Assembly: GCF_000698555.1 (NCBI RefSeq)
Contig: NZ_JFHE01000019.1
Coordinates: 1-64,000 of the forward strand
DNA length: 64,000 nucleotides
Source: Caballeronia grimmiae
Lineage (GTDB): Bacteria > Pseudomonadota > Gammaproteobacteria > Burkholderiales > Burkholderiaceae
Reading direction: 5' to 3'
The position numbers and the translations under genes are program-made. Each line of letters opens with the position of its first letter. Positions within the stretch are counted from its first letter, which is position 1. Below, in pieces: positions 45,300 through 55,922 of the stretch. The notes below the pieces were generated by a model. That model searched no databases. It was not told the origin of the DNA and was given only the letters and a program-made list of their open reading frames with translations.

Positions 45300-47093
45300 A
45301 TGAACCACTTTCCCAAGCTGCTCTCGTCGCAAATCGGCTTCGATGTCGCGCAGACGCTGCTCGAAGGTTTCGACCGGCATTACCGCGTGTTTCGCGAAGC
45401 CGCCGTCAAGGCGAAGACGCTGTTCGAGCAAGGCGACTGGCATGCGCTCTCGCAGCTTGCGCGCGAGCGCATCACATCGTATGACGAGCGTGTCGACGAA
45501 TGCGTGATGCGTCTCGAAGACGAATACGATGCCGAGAACATCGACGACGAGGTATGGCAGCAAATCAAGCTGCATTACATCGGCTTGTTGACGACGCATC
45601 GTCAGCCGGAGTGCGCCGAGACTTTCTTCAACTCGGTGTGCTGCAAGATCCTGCATCGCTCGTACTTCAACAACGATTTCATCTTCGTGCGGCCAGCGAT
45701 CTCGACCGAATACATCGAGAACGACGAGCCCGCCGCCAAGCCGACGTATCGCGCGTATTACCCGGACAAGGACGGACTCGCGGCCACGCTCGAACGCATC
45801 GTCACGAACTTCCAGTTGCAGCCGCCATTCGAAGACCTCACGCGCGACGTGCAATGCGTGATGCAATCGCTTAAAGACACTTTCGGCGATTTCGCGCCCG
45901 CGCCGAATTTTCAGATTCACGTGCTGTCGTCACTATTCTTTCGCAACAAGGCGGCGTATATCATCGGCCGCATCATTCATGGCGATTTGCTGCTGCCCTT
46001 CGCCATTGCCGTCCGCCACACGAAGCCTGGCCTGCTGGCGCTCGACACCGTGCTGCTCGAGCGTCAGCAATTGCTCATCATCTTCAGCTTCTCGCATTCG
46101 TATTTTCTCGTCGACATGGAAGTGCCGTCGGCGTACGTGCAGTTTCTGGGCAGCATCATGCCGGCGAAGCCGAACGCGGAAATCTACACATCGCTCGGCC
46201 TGCAGAAGCAGGGCAAGAACCTGTTCTATCGCGACTTGCTGCATCACCTGAAACATTCGAGCGATCAGTTCATCATCGCGCCGGGCATCAAGGGCCTCGT
46301 GATGATCGTGTTCACGCTGCCGTCGTTCCCTTATGTGTTCAAGCTCATCAAGGATGCGTTCCCGCCGCCGAAGGACACCACGCGCGCGAAGATCGAGGAC
46401 AAGTACCTGCTCGTGAAGCGCCACGACCGGCTGGGCCGCATGGCCGATACGCTCGAATATTCGAGCGTCGCGCTGCCGCTCGCGCGGCTGGATCATTCGC
46501 TGATCCGCGAACTGGAGAAGGAAGCGCCATCGATGATCGAATACGAAGGCGACAAGCTGGTCATTCGCCACGTCTATATCGAGCGTCGCATGGTGCCGTT
46601 GAATCTCTTCCTGCAGAACGGCAATGCGGATGACATCGATCACGGCATCAAGGAATTCGGCGATGCGATCAAGCAGTTGATCCAGGCGAACATTTTCCCC
46701 GGCGATATGCTGTACAAGAACTTCGGCGTGACGCGGCACGGTCGCGTCGTGTTTTACGATTACGACGAGATCGAGTATCTGACCGATTGCAACGTGCGCC
46801 GCGTGCCGCCGCCGCGCAACGAGGAAGAGGAACTGTCGGGCGAGCCGTGGTATACCGTCGGGCCGCACGACATCTTTCCCGAAACGTACGGCACGTTCCT
46901 GCTCGGCGATCCGCGCGTGCGCGAAGCCTTCATGCGTCATCACGCGGATTTCTTCGATCCGGCGCTCTGGCAGCGTCACAAGGAGCAATTGCTGCAAGGC
47001 GAACTCGCCGATTTTTTCCCCTACGACGGAGCCATCCGTTTCTGCGTCCGGTATCCGGAGCGATTCGAGAAGGCCTCCGCGCGCGCCGCCTGA
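45300..47093 (+). CDS. aceK: Isocitrate dehydrogenase kinase/phosphatase
   Basis: A 597-residue bifunctional enzyme that phosphorylates and inactivates isocitrate dehydrogenase, diverting carbon into the glyoxylate shunt. The N-terminal regulatory domain has [20 protein letters not shown]. The C-terminal kinase-like domain holds [20 protein letters not shown], a catalytic-loop region near [21 protein letters not shown], and [13 protein letters not shown]. The ATG at 45300 (MNHFPKLL) fits the family. An alternative ATG at 45288 overlaps the regulator stop. No aceA or aceB is in this window. Confidence 0.95.
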   Translation: MNHFPKLLSSQIGFDVAQTLLEGFDRHYRVFREAAVKAKTLFEQGDWHALSQLARERITSYDERVDECVMRLEDEYDAENIDDEVWQQIKLHYIGLLTTHRQPECAETFFNSVCCKILHRSYFNNDFIFVRPAISTEYIENDEPAAKPTYRAYYPDKDGLAATLERIVTNFQLQPPFEDLTRDVQCVMQSLKDTFGDFAPAPNFQIHVLSSLFFRNKAAYIIGRIIHGDLLLPFAIAVRHTKPGLLALDTVLLERQQLLIIFSFSHSYFLVDMEVPSAYVQFLGSIMPAKPNAEIYTSLGLQKQGKNLFYRDLLHHLKHSSDQFIIAPGIKGLVMIVFTLPSFPYVFKLIKDAFPPPKDTTRAKIEDKYLLVKRHDRLGRMADTLEYSSVALPLARLDHSLIRELEKEAPSMIEYEGDKLVIRHVYIERRMVPLNLFLQNGNADDIDHGIKEFGDAIKQLIQANIFPGDMLYKNFGVTRHGRVVFYDYDEIEYLTDCNVRRVPPPRNEEEELSGEPWYTVGPHDIFPETYGTFLLGDPRVREAFMRHHADFFDPALWQRHKEQLLQGELADFFPYDGAIRFCVRYPERFEKASARAA

Positions 47094-47141
47094 AGTGCAA
47101 AGTGCGGCGCATTCTTGAGACATGCAACACAGCAAACGAAC

Positions 47142-47918
47142 ATGACTGACCGAAACAACGAAGCCGCTCATCCCCTCGCCCATCTCTTCGACAACAACCA
47201 GAGCTGGGTCACGCGCAAGCTTGCCGAGGACGCGGATTTCTTCGAGCGGCTCGCGCATCAGCAGGCGCCGGAATATCTGTGGATCGGCTGCTCCGATTCG
47301 CGCGTGCCGGCGAACCAGATCATCGGCTTGCCGCCGGGCGAAGTGTTCGTGCATCGGAATATCGCGAACGTGGTCGTGCACTCGGACCTCAACGCGCTGT
47401 CGGTGATCCAGTTCGCCGTCGATCTGCTGAAGGTGAAGCACATCATGGTCGTCGGCCATTACGGCTGCTCGGGCGTGGGCGCGGCGCTCGTCGGACGGCG
47501 CGTCGGTCTCGCGGACAACTGGCTGCGCCACGTCGAGGACGTGCGCGAAAAGCACGCCGCGCTGCTCGACGAATGGCCGATGGGCGAAGCGCGGCATCGC
47601 CGGCTCGTGGAACTGAACACGATCGAGCAGACGCTGAACGTGTGCCGCACGACCGTCGTCGGCGATGCCTGGGCGCGCGGTCAAGAACTGACGATTCACG
47701 GCTGGACTTACGGCGTTCACGATGGCCGTCTGCGCAACATGGGCATGATGATCAGTTCGCAGGAAGCCGTGGACGCGACGTATCAATCGTGCCTCGCCGC
47801 GTTGACGCGCGACGGCGCACACGCAGCGGAGAACGACGTGATCGCGTCCGATGCGGCGCGGCTCGGCGATGTTCCCGCCGTCATTCAGGGCGTCATCAAG
47901 GAGCTAAAACATGAGTGA
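47142..47918 (+). CDS. can: Beta-class carbonic anhydrase
   Basis: A 258-residue zinc enzyme interconverting CO2 and bicarbonate. Zinc ligands are Cys50 and Asp52 in GCSDSRVPANQI, then His106 and Cys109 in GHYGCSGVGAA. Length and C-terminal helices match the Can group. It is 48 bases after aceK and overlaps the thiolase start by 8 bases, suggesting one transcript. It may supply bicarbonate to biotin-dependent carboxylases of acyl-CoA breakdown. Confidence 0.95.
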   Translation: MTDRNNEAAHPLAHLFDNNQSWVTRKLAEDADFFERLAHQQAPEYLWIGCSDSRVPANQIIGLPPGEVFVHRNIANVVVHSDLNALSVIQFAVDLLKVKHIMVVGHYGCSGVGAALVGRRVGLADNWLRHVEDVREKHAALLDEWPMGEARHRRLVELNTIEQTLNVCRTTVVGDAWARGQELTIHGWTYGVHDGRLRNMGMMISSQEAVDATYQSCLAALTRDGAHAAENDVIASDAARLGDVPAVIQGVIKELKHE

Positions 47919-49104
47919 GACACAACGCGATGCGGTCGTCATCGTCTCGGCTGCACGCACGCCGATGGCCGCGTTTCAGGGCGATTTCGCTGCTTTGACC
48001 GCGCCGCAACTCGGCGCGGCGGCGATCCGCGCGGCGGTCGAACGCGCGGGCCTGACGCCGGAGCGGATCGACGAAGCGATCATGGGCTGCGTGCTGCCTG
48101 CGGGCCAGGGCCAGGCGCCCGCGCGTCAGGCGGCGCTCGGCGCGGGCTTGCCACTGTCCACCGGCTGCACGACCATCAACAAGATGTGCGGCTCCGGCAT
48201 GCGCGCCGCGATGTTCGCGCACGACATGCTGCTCGCCGGCTCCGCGGAAATCATCGTCGCGGGCGGCATGGAAAGCATGACTAACGCGCCCTATCTGCTG
48301 CCGAAGGCGCGCGGCGGCATGCGCATGGGGCACGGCCAGGTGATGGATCACATGTTCCTCGACGGCCTCGAAGACGCCTACGAAAAGGGCCGTCTGATGG
48401 GCACGTTCGCGGAACAGTGCGCGTCGTCGTATGCGTTCTCGCGTGAAACGCAGGATGCGTTCGCGGTCGAATCGCTGCGCCGCGCGAAACGCGCGAACGA
48501 GGATGGATCGTTCGAATGGGAAATCGCGCCGGTCACGGTGCAGGGCAAAAAAGGCGAGTCGCGAATTGCGCGTGACGAGCAGCCGTTCAAGGCGAACATC
48601 GAGAAGATTGCGTCGCTGAAGCCGGCGTTCGCGAAGGACGGCACCGTGACGGCGGCGAATTCGTCGTCGATATCGGATGGCGCGGCGGCGCTCGTGATGA
48701 TGCGCGAATCGACCGCGAAACGCCTCGGCGTGACGCCGATTGCGCGCGTCGCCGGGCACAGCACGTTCGCGCAGCAGCCGGCGCTGTTCACGACCGCGCC
48801 CGTCGGCGCGATCGCCCGGCTCTTCGACAAGAACGGCTGGCGCGCGGGCGATGTCGACCTGTACGAAATCAACGAGGCATTCGCCGTCGTGACAATGGCG
48901 GCCATGCGCGAACACGACCTGCCTCACGACAAGGTGAACGTGAACGGCGGCGCGTGCGCGCTGGGGCATCCGATCGGCGCTTCGGGCGCGCGCATTCTCG
49001 TCACGCTGATCGGCGCGTTGCGCTCGCGCGGGTTGAAGCGCGGCGTCGCCTCGTTGTGCATCGGCGGCGGGGAAGCGACGGCAATGGGCGTCGAACTCAT
49101 CTGA
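47911..49104 (+). CDS. Acetyl-CoA acetyltransferase (thiolase)
   Basis: A 397-residue thiolase condensing two acetyl-CoA or cleaving acetoacetyl-CoA. Catalytic Cys93 lies in TTINKMCGSGMRAA, the NEAF motif is near residue 320, GGACALGHPIGASGAR near 350 has the His, and CIGGGEATAMG near 383 has the second Cys. It overlaps can by 8 bases. In this context it probably completes acetoacetate use from leucine or fatty-acid breakdown. It could equally feed polyhydroxybutyrate synthesis; no phaBC is adjacent. Confidence 0.93.
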   Translation: MSETQRDAVVIVSAARTPMAAFQGDFAALTAPQLGAAAIRAAVERAGLTPERIDEAIMGCVLPAGQGQAPARQAALGAGLPLSTGCTTINKMCGSGMRAAMFAHDMLLAGSAEIIVAGGMESMTNAPYLLPKARGGMRMGHGQVMDHMFLDGLEDAYEKGRLMGTFAEQCASSYAFSRETQDAFAVESLRRAKRANEDGSFEWEIAPVTVQGKKGESRIARDEQPFKANIEKIASLKPAFAKDGTVTAANSSSISDGAAALVMMRESTAKRLGVTPIARVAGHSTFAQQPALFTTAPVGAIARLFDKNGWRAGDVDLYEINEAFAVVTMAAMREHDLPHDKVNVNGGACALGHPIGASGARILVTLIGALRSRGLKRGVASLCIGGGEATAMGVELI

Positions 49105-49123
49105 AGCCAACAGGAACGACGAC

Positions 49124-49801
49124 ATGAGAACCGCTCTGATCATCGGCGCATCGCGCGGCATCGGCCACGAGTTCGCGCGTGAATACTGCCGCGACGGCTG
49201 GCGCGTGCTCGCCACCGCCCGCGACAAAGCCGCGCTTTCGTCACTCGACGCGCTCGGCGCGCAGACCTTCTCGCTCGATGTCACGCAGCCGGAGCAGATC
49301 GCCGCGCTCGGGTGGCAACTGGAAGAGGAGCGGCTCGACGTCGCGATCATCGTGTCGGGCGTGTACGGCCCGAGCACGGAAGGCGTCGAAGCGCCGAGCA
49401 ACGACGACTTCGACGATGTGATGCACACCAACGTGCGCGGACCGATGCAGCTCATCCCGCTGTTGCTGCCGCTCACCGATGCCGCGCATGGCGTGCTCGC
49501 GGTCGTATCCAGCAAGATGGGCAGCATCAGCGAGACGAACGGCGCGACCGGCTGGCTGTATCGCGCGAGCAAGGCGGCGCTCAATTCCGCGATCAAGGTG
49601 GCGTCGATCGAATCGCGGCATTCGGCGTGCATCGCGCTGCATCCCGGCTGGGTGCGCACGGAGATGGGCGGACCGTCGGCCGCAATCGACGTGGCGCGCA
49701 GCGTCACCGGCATGCGCGCCGTGATCGCGGCAGCGCGTGCATTGCGCGACGACTTCAACGGCCGCTTCATTCAGTACGACGGCACGCAACTCGACTGGTA
49801 A
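49124..49801 (+). CDS. Short-chain dehydrogenase/reductase
   Basis: A 225-residue SDR of the CsgA/sniffer type. It has LIIGASRGIGHEFAREY at the N-terminus, Ser in VVSSKMGSI near residue 129, and Tyr-Lys in WLYRASKAALN near 148. It is shorter than classical SDRs, as in carbonyl-reductase-like members. It lies 19 bases after the thiolase and 25 before the GST gene, so it is probably in the same transcript. Substrate unknown. Confidence 0.88.
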   Translation: MRTALIIGASRGIGHEFAREYCRDGWRVLATARDKAALSSLDALGAQTFSLDVTQPEQIAALGWQLEEERLDVAIIVSGVYGPSTEGVEAPSNDDFDDVMHTNVRGPMQLIPLLLPLTDAAHGVLAVVSSKMGSISETNGATGWLYRASKAALNSAIKVASIESRHSACIALHPGWVRTEMGGPSAAIDVARSVTGMRAVIAAARALRDDFNGRFIQYDGTQLDW

Positions 49802-49826
49802 TCCGACTCGAAAGGGAACGCAAAGA

Positions 49827-50435
49827 ATGACCTATCACGTGCATGGCGTCTCGGCATCCGGCAACTGCTACAAGGTGCGTCTCGCGCTCGAACAACTGAA
49901 GCTGCCGTACGTCTGGCATGAAGTCGACATGATGCACGGCGCAACCCGCACGGATGCGTTCCGCAAGCTGAACCCGAACGGCAAGGTGCCGGTGCTGTGC
50001 ATCGACGAGACGACGACGCTGTCCGAATCCGACGCCATTCTCTGCTACCTCGCCGACGGCACGCCGCTCATGCCGGACGATCGCCTGCAACGTGCGCAAG
50101 TGCTGCAATGGATGTTCTTCGAGCAGTACAGCCACGAGCCGTATGTGGCGGTCGCGCGTTTCATCCGCCAGTTCCTGAAGCAGCCCGACGATCCGCGTCT
50201 GCCCGAGAAGACCGCCGGTTCGTATCGCGCGCTCGACGTGATGGAGCAGCATCTCGCGACGCGCAGCTTTCTCGTCGGCGAGCGTTATACGGTCGCGGAT
50301 ATCGCGCTTTTCGCGTACACGCATGTCGCCGATGAAGCCGGTCTCGACCTGTCGCGCTATCCGGGCATCCGCGCGTGGCTTGATCGCGTGCGCAGCCAGC
50401 CGGGGCACGTCGCGATGCCGGGAGTCCACGCTTGA
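49827..50435 (+). CDS. Glutathione S-transferase family protein
   Basis: A 202-residue cytosolic GST. The N-terminal thioredoxin fold has the catalytic-serine-type start GVSASGNCYKVRLALEQ and the cis-Pro NGKVPVL near residue 52, followed by TLSESDAILCYL (glutathione-binding Glu-Ser). The C-terminal helical domain includes YTVADIALFAYTHV near 165. The ATG at 49827 is taken. It overlaps the next gene by 4 bases. It is likely detoxifying or isomerising; substrate unknown. Confidence 0.9.
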   Translation: MTYHVHGVSASGNCYKVRLALEQLKLPYVWHEVDMMHGATRTDAFRKLNPNGKVPVLCIDETTTLSESDAILCYLADGTPLMPDDRLQRAQVLQWMFFEQYSHEPYVAVARFIRQFLKQPDDPRLPEKTAGSYRALDVMEQHLATRSFLVGERYTVADIALFAYTHVADEAGLDLSRYPGIRAWLDRVRSQPGHVAMPGVHA

Positions 50436-50851
50436 AGCCGGTGGAGTGTCCTTGCGGCGGGGCATCGCCGGCGGCGAAGCCGAATGCGCGCGCGCCGCGT
50501 TATGCCGAGTGCTGCGGGCGTTTCATCGACGGTCACGCGGCCCCCGCGAACGCGATGGAACTGATGCGCTCGCGCTACACCGCCTACGTGCTCGGCGACA
50601 CGTCCTATCTGCGCGCCACATGGGACGACACTACCTGCCCGCCCGATCTCGATGCCTCCGGCACCAGCACGCGCTGGCTCGGCTTGCAGATCAAACGCCA
50701 TACGCCGATCGACGCGGATCACGAAGAAGTCGAGTTCGTGGCGCGCTACAAGGTGGACGGTCGCGCGCATCGGCTGCACGAGGCGAGCCGGTTCAGGCGA
50801 AATGCAAACGGCCGCTGGATTTATATCGACGGTGAACAAAAAGGAAAGTAA
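50432..50851 (+). CDS. YchJ/UPF0225-like protein
   Basis: A 139-residue protein with an N-terminal zinc-type cysteine cluster (CPCGG near residue 6 and ECCGRFIDG near 26) and an NTF2-like fold core (AMELMRSRYTAYVLGDTSYL, RWLGLQI, VEFVARYKVDGRAHRLHE). This matches the YchJ/UPF0225 family. E. coli YchJ also has a second, C-terminal SEC-C motif, which is absent here. Function is unknown. It is translationally coupled to the GST gene. Confidence 0.88.
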   Translation: MKPVECPCGGASPAAKPNARAPRYAECCGRFIDGHAAPANAMELMRSRYTAYVLGDTSYLRATWDDTTCPPDLDASGTSTRWLGLQIKRHTPIDADHEEVEFVARYKVDGRAHRLHEASRFRRNANGRWIYIDGEQKGK

Positions 50852-51189
50852 ATGCTTTCTTAATACAACCGCCGATAAAGACGGTATTAATTTCCTTAAA
50901 AATCCCTTCCAGATTAAGCTGTTACGGGGTTTCCTTTATTGTGCAGTGCAATTTTGAACGGGTAATCTCTCTTTACGCCAGCGCATCGTCATTTCCGCGC
51001 CGGGCAAAGAGCGGCGCCCCGTTGCAACGCCTGTTCGAAGCCATTCGTCGTGCCTCGCCGAGGCAGGACTCCCGAAACCAGTAATCGATACTGCTCCCCG
51101 CGAGCAGCGCGACAGGTTTGTGACTTCGATCAGCGCAGTGTCCGGGCCACGCCGCATCAACATCGATGGGATGCAGTCGGAGTTCACGG
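50852..51189. other. AT-richer intergenic region
   Basis: 338 bases. The first hundred are distinctly A/T-rich compared with the window (ttaatttccttaaaaatc). They probably contain the promoter of the exported hydrolase. No gene, terminator or known operator is recognised. Confidence 0.5.
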
Positions 51190-52434
51190 ATGGCGATCAC
51201 AAACTGGTTGGTCGGATGCAGCATGGTGTGCTCGCTGGCGACGGCGTTCGTCACGTCCGCCGCCCGCGCCGAACCGATCGGCGGCGTGCGTCAGTCCGAG
51301 GGGCTGTCGGCCCCGGTCTTCGGCAGGATTCCCGATGCGCTCGATCCCAGCCTGCCTGTCGTCGCCAACGGACTGAACGAGACCGTCATCGGCGTGCCGG
51401 AAGACGACATCGCACTCGAAACCACTGTCTTCAAACCGGACGGCGCGGGCCCGTTCCCGATGATCGTCTTCAATCACGGCAAGCTCCCCGGCAACGCGCA
51501 CGCGCAGCCGCGCAATCGCCCCATCGCGCTCGCGCGTGAGTTCGTGCGTCACGGCTATGTCGTCGTCGTGCCGAATCGTCGCGGCTTCGCGGGTTCGGGC
51601 GGCGACTACACGGGCCACGGCTGCAACGTCGAGGCAAACGGCTTCGGGCAGGCGCGCGACGTGGCCGCGACCGTCGCCTACATGAGCCAGCAGCCGTACG
51701 TCGACAAGACGCATATCGTCGTGGCCGGCACGTCGCACGGCGGCCTGACGACGATGGCCTACGGCGCACGCGATGCCATCGCCGCGCCGGGCGTGCGCGG
51801 CCTCATCAACTTCTCGGGCGGGCTGCGTCAGGACGAATGCGCGGGCTGGCAGAAAAATCTCGTCGGTGCCTTCGGCGCCTACGGCGAACACGTGCGCCTG
51901 CCGTCGCTGTGGCTCTATGGCGACAACGACTCGGTCTGGCAAGGCGACCTCTCCGCGCAGATGTACAGCGCATTCGTCGCGCACGGCGCGCATGCCGACA
52001 TGCTGGACTTCGGCTCCTACAAGAGCGACGCCCACCGGCTGGTCGGCGATCGCGACGGCGTGCAGGTCTGGTGGCCGCGCGTAAAGGCGTTCCTCGCGCA
52101 GATTGGGATGCCGACCTCGGTGCAGTATCAGGTCGCCGAGCCGCGTGCGCCGCAGGCTTCCGGCTATGCGAATCTCGATGCGGTGCAGTCGGTGCCGTTC
52201 GTCGACGAGAACGGGCGCGCCGGGTATCGCAATTTCCTGAACCAGTATTCGAGCCGGGCGTTCGCCGTATCCGATTCGGGCGCGTGGTCGTGGGCCGAAG
52301 GCGGCGACGATCCAATGTCCGTCGCCATCGCGGGATGCCAGAAGCAAAGCGCCGATCCGTGCCGGCTCTACGCGGTCGATGACGCCGTCGTGTGGAAGGG
52401 CGCCGGCGCGGAAACGCAGACCGCATCGCGCTGA
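51190..52434 (+). CDS. Exported alpha/beta hydrolase (dienelactone-hydrolase-like)
   Basis: A 414-residue protein with a signal peptide (start at ATG 51190, MAITNWLVGCSMVCSL, cleavage near ARA/EP at about residue 27). The hydrolase domain has an HG oxyanion segment (VFNHGKLPG), the nucleophile elbow VAGTSHGGLT near residue 185, WLYGDNDSVW (acid) and a His in SDAHRLV near 285. A C-terminal extension of about 110 residues (from VAEPRAP) has paired cysteines. Probably a periplasmic esterase or peptidase. The start is uncertain because an in-frame ATG lies eight codons upstream. Confidence 0.8.
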   Translation: MAITNWLVGCSMVCSLATAFVTSAARAEPIGGVRQSEGLSAPVFGRIPDALDPSLPVVANGLNETVIGVPEDDIALETTVFKPDGAGPFPMIVFNHGKLPGNAHAQPRNRPIALAREFVRHGYVVVVPNRRGFAGSGGDYTGHGCNVEANGFGQARDVAATVAYMSQQPYVDKTHIVVAGTSHGGLTTMAYGARDAIAAPGVRGLINFSGGLRQDECAGWQKNLVGAFGAYGEHVRLPSLWLYGDNDSVWQGDLSAQMYSAFVAHGAHADMLDFGSYKSDAHRLVGDRDGVQVWWPRVKAFLAQIGMPTSVQYQVAEPRAPQASGYANLDAVQSVPFVDENGRAGYRNFLNQYSSRAFAVSDSGAWSWAEGGDDPMSVAIAGCQKQSADPCRLYAVDDAVVWKGAGAETQTASR

Positions 52435-52460
52435 ACGCTCGGCTCACAGGCTTCAAACAG

Positions 52461-52486
52461 ACGCCGGCCCGCGCGCCGGCGTTTTT
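52461..52486 (+). terminator. Intrinsic terminator after exported hydrolase
   Basis: ACGCCGGC and GCCGGCGT arms with a 6-base loop, followed by TTTT. Confidence 0.9.
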
Positions 52487-52726
52487 GCATCTTGCGCCGC
52501 GATCTTTCGCGTACGCATCAGGATCGGCGAAGATGCGCGCGATAACGCGTTGCCGCTCATTTGATGGGCACGTCCGCTCGCCGCAAATGTCCGTCGAAAA
52601 GGGAAGCGCGCGCTCATTTTCGGGATAATTGGAGCGCGCGATGTCGCGCGTTTTCCCCGAAATGCGCAGGCCCTACGGCCTGACCGATGTACCGGCTCGC
52701 GTCACGCGCGGGCCTGGGAGCCGTTT

Positions 52727-54031
52727 TTGAACACAGAAGCGAATCAAGACTGGGTCGCGCGCTCGCTCGCCGCGGTGTGGCATCCGTGTACCCAGATGAA
52801 GCATCACGAGCGCGTGCCGCTCGTGCCGATCGCGCGCGGCAAGGGCGCGTGGCTCTACGACCACGAAGGCAACCGCTACCTCGACGCCATCAGTTCGTGG
52901 TGGGTCAATCTCTTTGGCCACGCGAACGGCGATATCAACCGCGCGCTGAAGGATCAGCTCGACACGCTCGAGCACGCGATGCTCGCGGGCTGCACGCATG
53001 CGCCCGCCGTCGAACTGTCCGAGCGTCTTTCCACGCTCACGCAGCACACGCTCGGCCACGCGTTCTTCGCGTCCGACGGCGCGTCGGCGGTGGAAATCGC
53101 GCTGAAGATGAGCTTTCACTATTGGCGCAATCGCGGGCAAAGCGAGAAGCGCGAGTTCGCGTGTCTTGCGAACAGCTATCACGGCGAGACCATCGGCGCG
53201 CTCGGCGTGACGGATGTCGCGCTGTTCAAGGACGCCTACGATCCGCTGATCCGTCACGCGCATGTGGTCGCATCGCCGGCTGCGGCGGGCGTCGACGAAG
53301 CCATCGCTGCGATGCGCGCGCTCTTCGAAGCACGGGCGGCGCAGCTTGCCGCCGTGATCGTCGAGCCGCTCGTGCAATGCGCGGCGGGCATGGCGATGTA
53401 CGACGCGTCGTATCTCACCCGCCTGCGCGCGCTCTGCGACGAATTCCGCGTGCACCTGATCGCCGATGAAATCGCGGTCGGCTGCGGGCGCACGGGCACG
53501 TTCTTCGCGTGCGAGCAGGCGGCCGTGTGGCCGGACTTCGTGTGCCTGTCGAAGGGCATCAGCGGCGGTTACTTGCCGCTTTCGATCGTCCTTACGCGCG
53601 ACGACATCTACGCCGCCTTTTACGACGACGACGTGACGCGCGGCTTCCTGCATTCGCATTCGTACACGGGCAACCCGCTCGCATGCCGCGCGGCGCTGGC
53701 GACGCTCGATCTGTTCGGCAGCGCGAACGTGCTTGCGGAGAACCGGCGCAAATCCGCGTTGCTGCGCGAAGCCTTGCAGCCGCTTGCGAAGCATGATCGC
53801 GTGCGCAATTTGCGCGAGCGCGGGACGATTTTCGCGTTCGATGTCGATATCGACGACAAGACGTTCTCGCGCCGCTTCTTCGCCAACGCGTTGCAGCGCG
53901 AACTGCTGATGCGCCCGATCGGCAAGACCGTGTACATGATGCCGCCGTACATCCTCACGGACGACGAACTCGCGCTGCTCGCGGCACGCACGCGCGAAAC
54001 GCTCGACGCGACACTCGCGGAGGCCGCATGA
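52727..54031 (+). CDS. bioA: Adenosylmethionine-8-amino-7-oxononanoate transaminase BioA
   Basis: A 434-residue PLP aminotransferase making 7,8-diaminopelargonate in biotin synthesis. [12 protein letters not shown] near residue 59, [11 protein letters not shown] near 150, [11 protein letters not shown] near 247 and the PLP lysine in [11 protein letters not shown] near 275 are all present. No ATG gives a full-length product. I choose TTG at 52727, preceded by GGGAG, because the following residues ([20 protein letters not shown]) align with family N-termini. It is first of the bioAFDB operon and overlaps bioF by 4 bases. Confidence 0.93.
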   Translation: MNTEANQDWVARSLAAVWHPCTQMKHHERVPLVPIARGKGAWLYDHEGNRYLDAISSWWVNLFGHANGDINRALKDQLDTLEHAMLAGCTHAPAVELSERLSTLTQHTLGHAFFASDGASAVEIALKMSFHYWRNRGQSEKREFACLANSYHGETIGALGVTDVALFKDAYDPLIRHAHVVASPAAAGVDEAIAAMRALFEARAAQLAAVIVEPLVQCAAGMAMYDASYLTRLRALCDEFRVHLIADEIAVGCGRTGTFFACEQAAVWPDFVCLSKGISGGYLPLSIVLTRDDIYAAFYDDDVTRGFLHSHSYTGNPLACRAALATLDLFGSANVLAENRRKSALLREALQPLAKHDRVRNLRERGTIFAFDVDIDDKTFSRRFFANALQRELLMRPIGKTVYMMPPYILTDDELALLAARTRETLDATLAEAA

Positions 54032-55218
54032 CGCGCTCGTCCGACGCGCTCTTCGACGCGCTGAAACAAGGTCTCGCCGATATCGACGCACGCGGCCTGC
54101 GCCGTCGCCGCCGCACCATCGACGGAGCCAATTCCGCGCACATGACCGTCGATGGCCGCGCGATGATCGGCTTCGCAAGCAACGACTATCTCGGCCTCGC
54201 CGCTCACGAAGCGATCCGCGCGGCGCTGGCGGAAGGCGCGTCGCGGTATGGCGCGGGCAGCGGCGGATCGCATCTGCTCGGCGGCCATTCCCGCGCGCAC
54301 GCGCAGCTCGAAGACGATCTGGCCGCGTTCTCGGGCGGCTTCGTCGACGATCCGCGCGCGCTCTACTTCAGCACCGGCTACATGGCGAACCTTGCCGTGC
54401 TGACGACGCTCGCCGGTCGCGGCACGCTCGTCTTCCCGGATGCGCTGAACCACGCGTCGCTGATCGACGGCGTGAGACTTTCCCGCGCGCAGACGCAGAT
54501 TTATCCGCATGCGGACATCGACGCGCTCGACGCCATGCTCGACGCGTCGCGCGATGAGACCGCGACCAAGCTGATCGTCACCGATTCGGTGTTCAGCATG
54601 GACGGCGATATCGCGCCGCTCGCGCGCCTCGTCGACGTGGCGGAGAAGTATGGCGCATGGCTCGTCGTCGACGACGCGCACGGCTTCGGCGTGCTCGGCC
54701 CGCAAGGACGTGGCGCGCTTAGCGCTTGTGCGCTGCGCTCGCCGCACCTCGTTTATGTCGGCACGCTCGGCAAGGCGGCGGGCGTCGCGGGCGCGTTCGT
54801 GTGCGCGGACGCGACCGTGATCGAATGGCTCGTGCAGCGCGCGCGGCCCTATATTTTCACGACGGCGTCGCCGCCGGCGGTGGCTCATGCCGTGTCCGCG
54901 AGCGTCAAAATTATTGCAAGCGACGAAGGCGATCAGCGGCGCGCGCATCTGGCTTCGCTCATCGAAACGACGCGCGCGATGCTGAAACGCACGCGCTGGC
55001 TGCCGGTCGAATCGCGGACTGCGGTGCAGCCGCTCGTCATCGGCGGCAACGATGAAACCGTCGCGCTCGCCGCCGCGCTCGATGCGCAAGGGCTGTGGGT
55101 GCCGGCGATCCGTCCGCCGACGGTGCCTTCGGGCACGTCGCGTCTGCGCATTTCGCTTTCGGCCGCGCATACCGCTGATGACCTCGCACGCCTCGATCAC
55201 GCTCTGACTACGCTATGA
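54028..55218 (+). CDS. bioF: 8-amino-7-oxononanoate synthase BioF
   Basis: A 396-residue PLP enzyme condensing pimeloyl-ACP/CoA with alanine. Key segments: [10 protein letters not shown] near residue 50, [13 protein letters not shown] near 76, [12 protein letters not shown] near 213, and the PLP lysine in [13 protein letters not shown] near 245. Overlaps of 4 bases with bioA and bioD show tight translational coupling. Confidence 0.96.
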   Translation: MTRSSDALFDALKQGLADIDARGLRRRRRTIDGANSAHMTVDGRAMIGFASNDYLGLAAHEAIRAALAEGASRYGAGSGGSHLLGGHSRAHAQLEDDLAAFSGGFVDDPRALYFSTGYMANLAVLTTLAGRGTLVFPDALNHASLIDGVRLSRAQTQIYPHADIDALDAMLDASRDETATKLIVTDSVFSMDGDIAPLARLVDVAEKYGAWLVVDDAHGFGVLGPQGRGALSACALRSPHLVYVGTLGKAAGVAGAFVCADATVIEWLVQRARPYIFTTASPPAVAHAVSASVKIIASDEGDQRRAHLASLIETTRAMLKRTRWLPVESRTAVQPLVIGGNDETVALAAALDAQGLWVPAIRPPTVPSGTSRLRISLSAAHTADDLARLDHALTTL

Positions 55219-55916
55219 CCGCTTTATCCTTATTCGTTGCCGGAACCGATACGGAGATCGGCAAGACCTTCGTTTCTGCCGCGCTGTTGCACGGCTTTGC
55301 TCGTGCGGGCCTGCGCGCCGCCGCGATGAAGCCGATCGCCTCGGGCGCGGCCGAACGCGATGGCGTGCTGCATAACGACGACGCCGATCAGCTCGACGCC
55401 GCCGCCAACGTCGCGCTGCCGCCCGGGATTCGCACGCCGTTCATGATGCGCGAGCCGATTGCGCCGCACATCGCGGCAGCGCGTGAAGGCATCGCGCTGG
55501 ATATCGGGCGCATCGTGGAGGCGCATCGCTTCGCGGTGACGCAGGCGGATATCGTCGTGGTGGAAGGCGTCGGCGGCTTTCGCGTGCCGCTCGACGATAC
55601 GCACGACACCGCCGATCTCGCCGTCGCGCTCAACGTGCCGGTGGTGCTCGTCGTCGGCATGCGGCTCGGCTGCATCAGCCATGCGCTGCTGACCGTGGAA
55701 GCGATTGCATCGCGCGGGCTGACGCTCGCGGGCTGGGTCGCGAATCGCGTCGATCCAAACATGCTGTATCCCGACGAAAACATTCGCACGCTTGAACAAC
55801 TCATCGATGCGCCGCTCATCGGCGTCATTCCTCATCTCGCACCGGCCGATGCGTCGCGCGCCGCCGATCATCTCGACGCGCGCCTTCTGCTCGACCGGCT
55901 CCAACTCAAGGACTGA
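55215..55916 (+). CDS. bioD: Dethiobiotin synthetase BioD
   Basis: A 233-residue ATP-dependent carboxylase forming dethiobiotin. The P-loop is [15 protein letters not shown] at the N-terminus, MKPIASGA near residue 37 holds the carbamate Lys, and [12 protein letters not shown] near 117 is the second phosphate loop. It is third in bioAFDB. Confidence 0.95.
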   Translation: MTALSLFVAGTDTEIGKTFVSAALLHGFARAGLRAAAMKPIASGAAERDGVLHNDDADQLDAAANVALPPGIRTPFMMREPIAPHIAAAREGIALDIGRIVEAHRFAVTQADIVVVEGVGGFRVPLDDTHDTADLAVALNVPVVLVVGMRLGCISHALLTVEAIASRGLTLAGWVANRVDPNMLYPDENIRTLEQLIDAPLIGVIPHLAPADASRAADHLDARLLLDRLQLKD

Positions 55917-55922
55917 ACTCAC

